Under the pieces are notes generated by a model. It was given only the letters and a program-made list of their open reading frames with translations, was not told the origin of the DNA and ran no database searches. A stretch of DNA of 6,877 nucleotides from the NCBI GenBank assembly GCA_003241645.1, contig QFOX01000082.1, forward strand, positions 1 to 6,877, in the 5' to 3' direction. Below, piece after piece: positions 6,643-6,877 of the stretch; positions within the stretch are counted from its first letter, which is position 1; each line of letters begins with the position of its first letter. The DNA is from Azospirillum brasilense. Its GTDB lineage: Bacteria > Pseudomonadota > Alphaproteobacteria > Rickettsiales > UBA3002. Made by a program: the position numbers and the translations under genes.

Positions 6643-6877
6643 CTAGTCGTCGTCGGAATATTGCTTCTCGGCGCGCTCGTAGCGTTCCTGCGCTTCGGTG
6701 GTGCGGGTGACCACCGGGCGGGCTTCCAGCCGCTTCAGGCCGATCTCATCGCCGGTGTCCTCGCAGTAGCCGTAATCACCTTCCTCGATGCGGCGGATGG
6801 CCGAATCGATCTTGCTGATGAGCTTGAGGTAGCGGTTGCGGGTGCGCAGTTCCACGCCCGCCTCGGTTTCCAGCGAC
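6643..6877 (-). CDS. dksA: DksA/TraR-family RNA polymerase-binding regulator, C-terminal part, one-cysteine type
   Basis: The gene runs off the right edge; the last 78 residues are visible and no start codon needs to be placed inside the window (a GTG at 6855 is in frame but internal to the conserved region). DksA binds the secondary channel of RNA polymerase and, with ppGpp, reprograms transcription of rRNA and amino-acid genes. The visible part aligns with the end of the coiled coil (ELRTRNRYLKLISKIDSAI) and the globular domain (RRIEEGDYGYC, then EIGLKRLEARP). Of the four zinc cysteines of E. coli DksA only the first remains (codon 6765-6763). The second is Thr (codon 6756-6754), and the third and fourth align with Thr and Ala in the VVTRTTEAQ segment. 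Single-cysteine DksA proteins are known in alphaproteobacteria, so this is probably a functional non-classical form. The acidic end SDDD is intact. A strong terminator follows 27 bases after the stop. A DksA paralogue rather than the main copy cannot be excluded. Confidence 0.88.
   Translation of the reverse strand, partial: SLETEAGVELRTRNRYLKLISKIDSAIRRIEEGDYGYCEDTGDEIGLKRLEARPVVTRTTEAQERYERAEKQYSDDD

Noticed and set aside
5841..6710. 289-codon plus-strand frame opposite the peptidoglycan-binding-domain gene
   Set aside because: Its Gly/Arg/Cys-rich low-complexity translation is the antisense of the Ala/Pro/Gln linker. It also runs through the strong terminator and into the dksA-like gene, so it is not plausible.

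Overview
The window reads as a conserved chromosomal segment of a GC-rich alphaproteobacterium. Three things point there: the gene order bamD-recN-ligA (in this class usually found downstream of ftsZ/lpxC, which would lie to the left of the window), a NAD-dependent ligase with the RCTGGLVCPAQ-type zinc-finger sequence, and a DksA-family protein that keeps only one of the four classical zinc cysteines. I cannot name the order or genus. There are no signs of insertion sequences, phage, CRISPR arrays, tRNA or rRNA.

Positions 39-5459 form one rightward, tightly packed unit. bamD (outer-membrane assembly lipoprotein) is followed after 12 nt by recN (SMC-like recombinational repair ATPase), which overlaps ligA (NAD+-dependent DNA ligase) by 4 nt at GTGA. 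ligA overlaps prmA (ribosomal protein L11 methyltransferase) by 8 nt. The spacing implies one mRNA with translational coupling, although the products work in different processes: envelope biogenesis, DNA repair and replication, and ribosome modification. prmA ends in a perfect 10-bp hairpin whose loop contains its own stop codon.

Positions 5460-5573 are a short convergent intergenic region with small repeats. Positions 5574-6542 carry a leftward gene for a 322-residue protein that I cannot name. It has an N-terminal peptidoglycan-binding_1-type domain, no signal peptide, a long Ala/Pro/Gln-rich linker with short helical islands, and a predicted helical segment near the C-terminus. It is the least conventional item in the window. 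A strong bidirectional intrinsic terminator (6583-6615) separates it from a leftward DksA/TraR-family gene that runs off the right edge.

bamD and the unknown gene share a possible promoter layout, TTGYGC-N16-TAWAMY (loose -10)-N6-ATG. This would place transcription starts at or next to the start codon, so both may be read from leaderless mRNAs. This comes from inspection only. No previously undescribed multi-gene system is evident; the best candidates for novelty are the unknown gene and the leaderless architecture.
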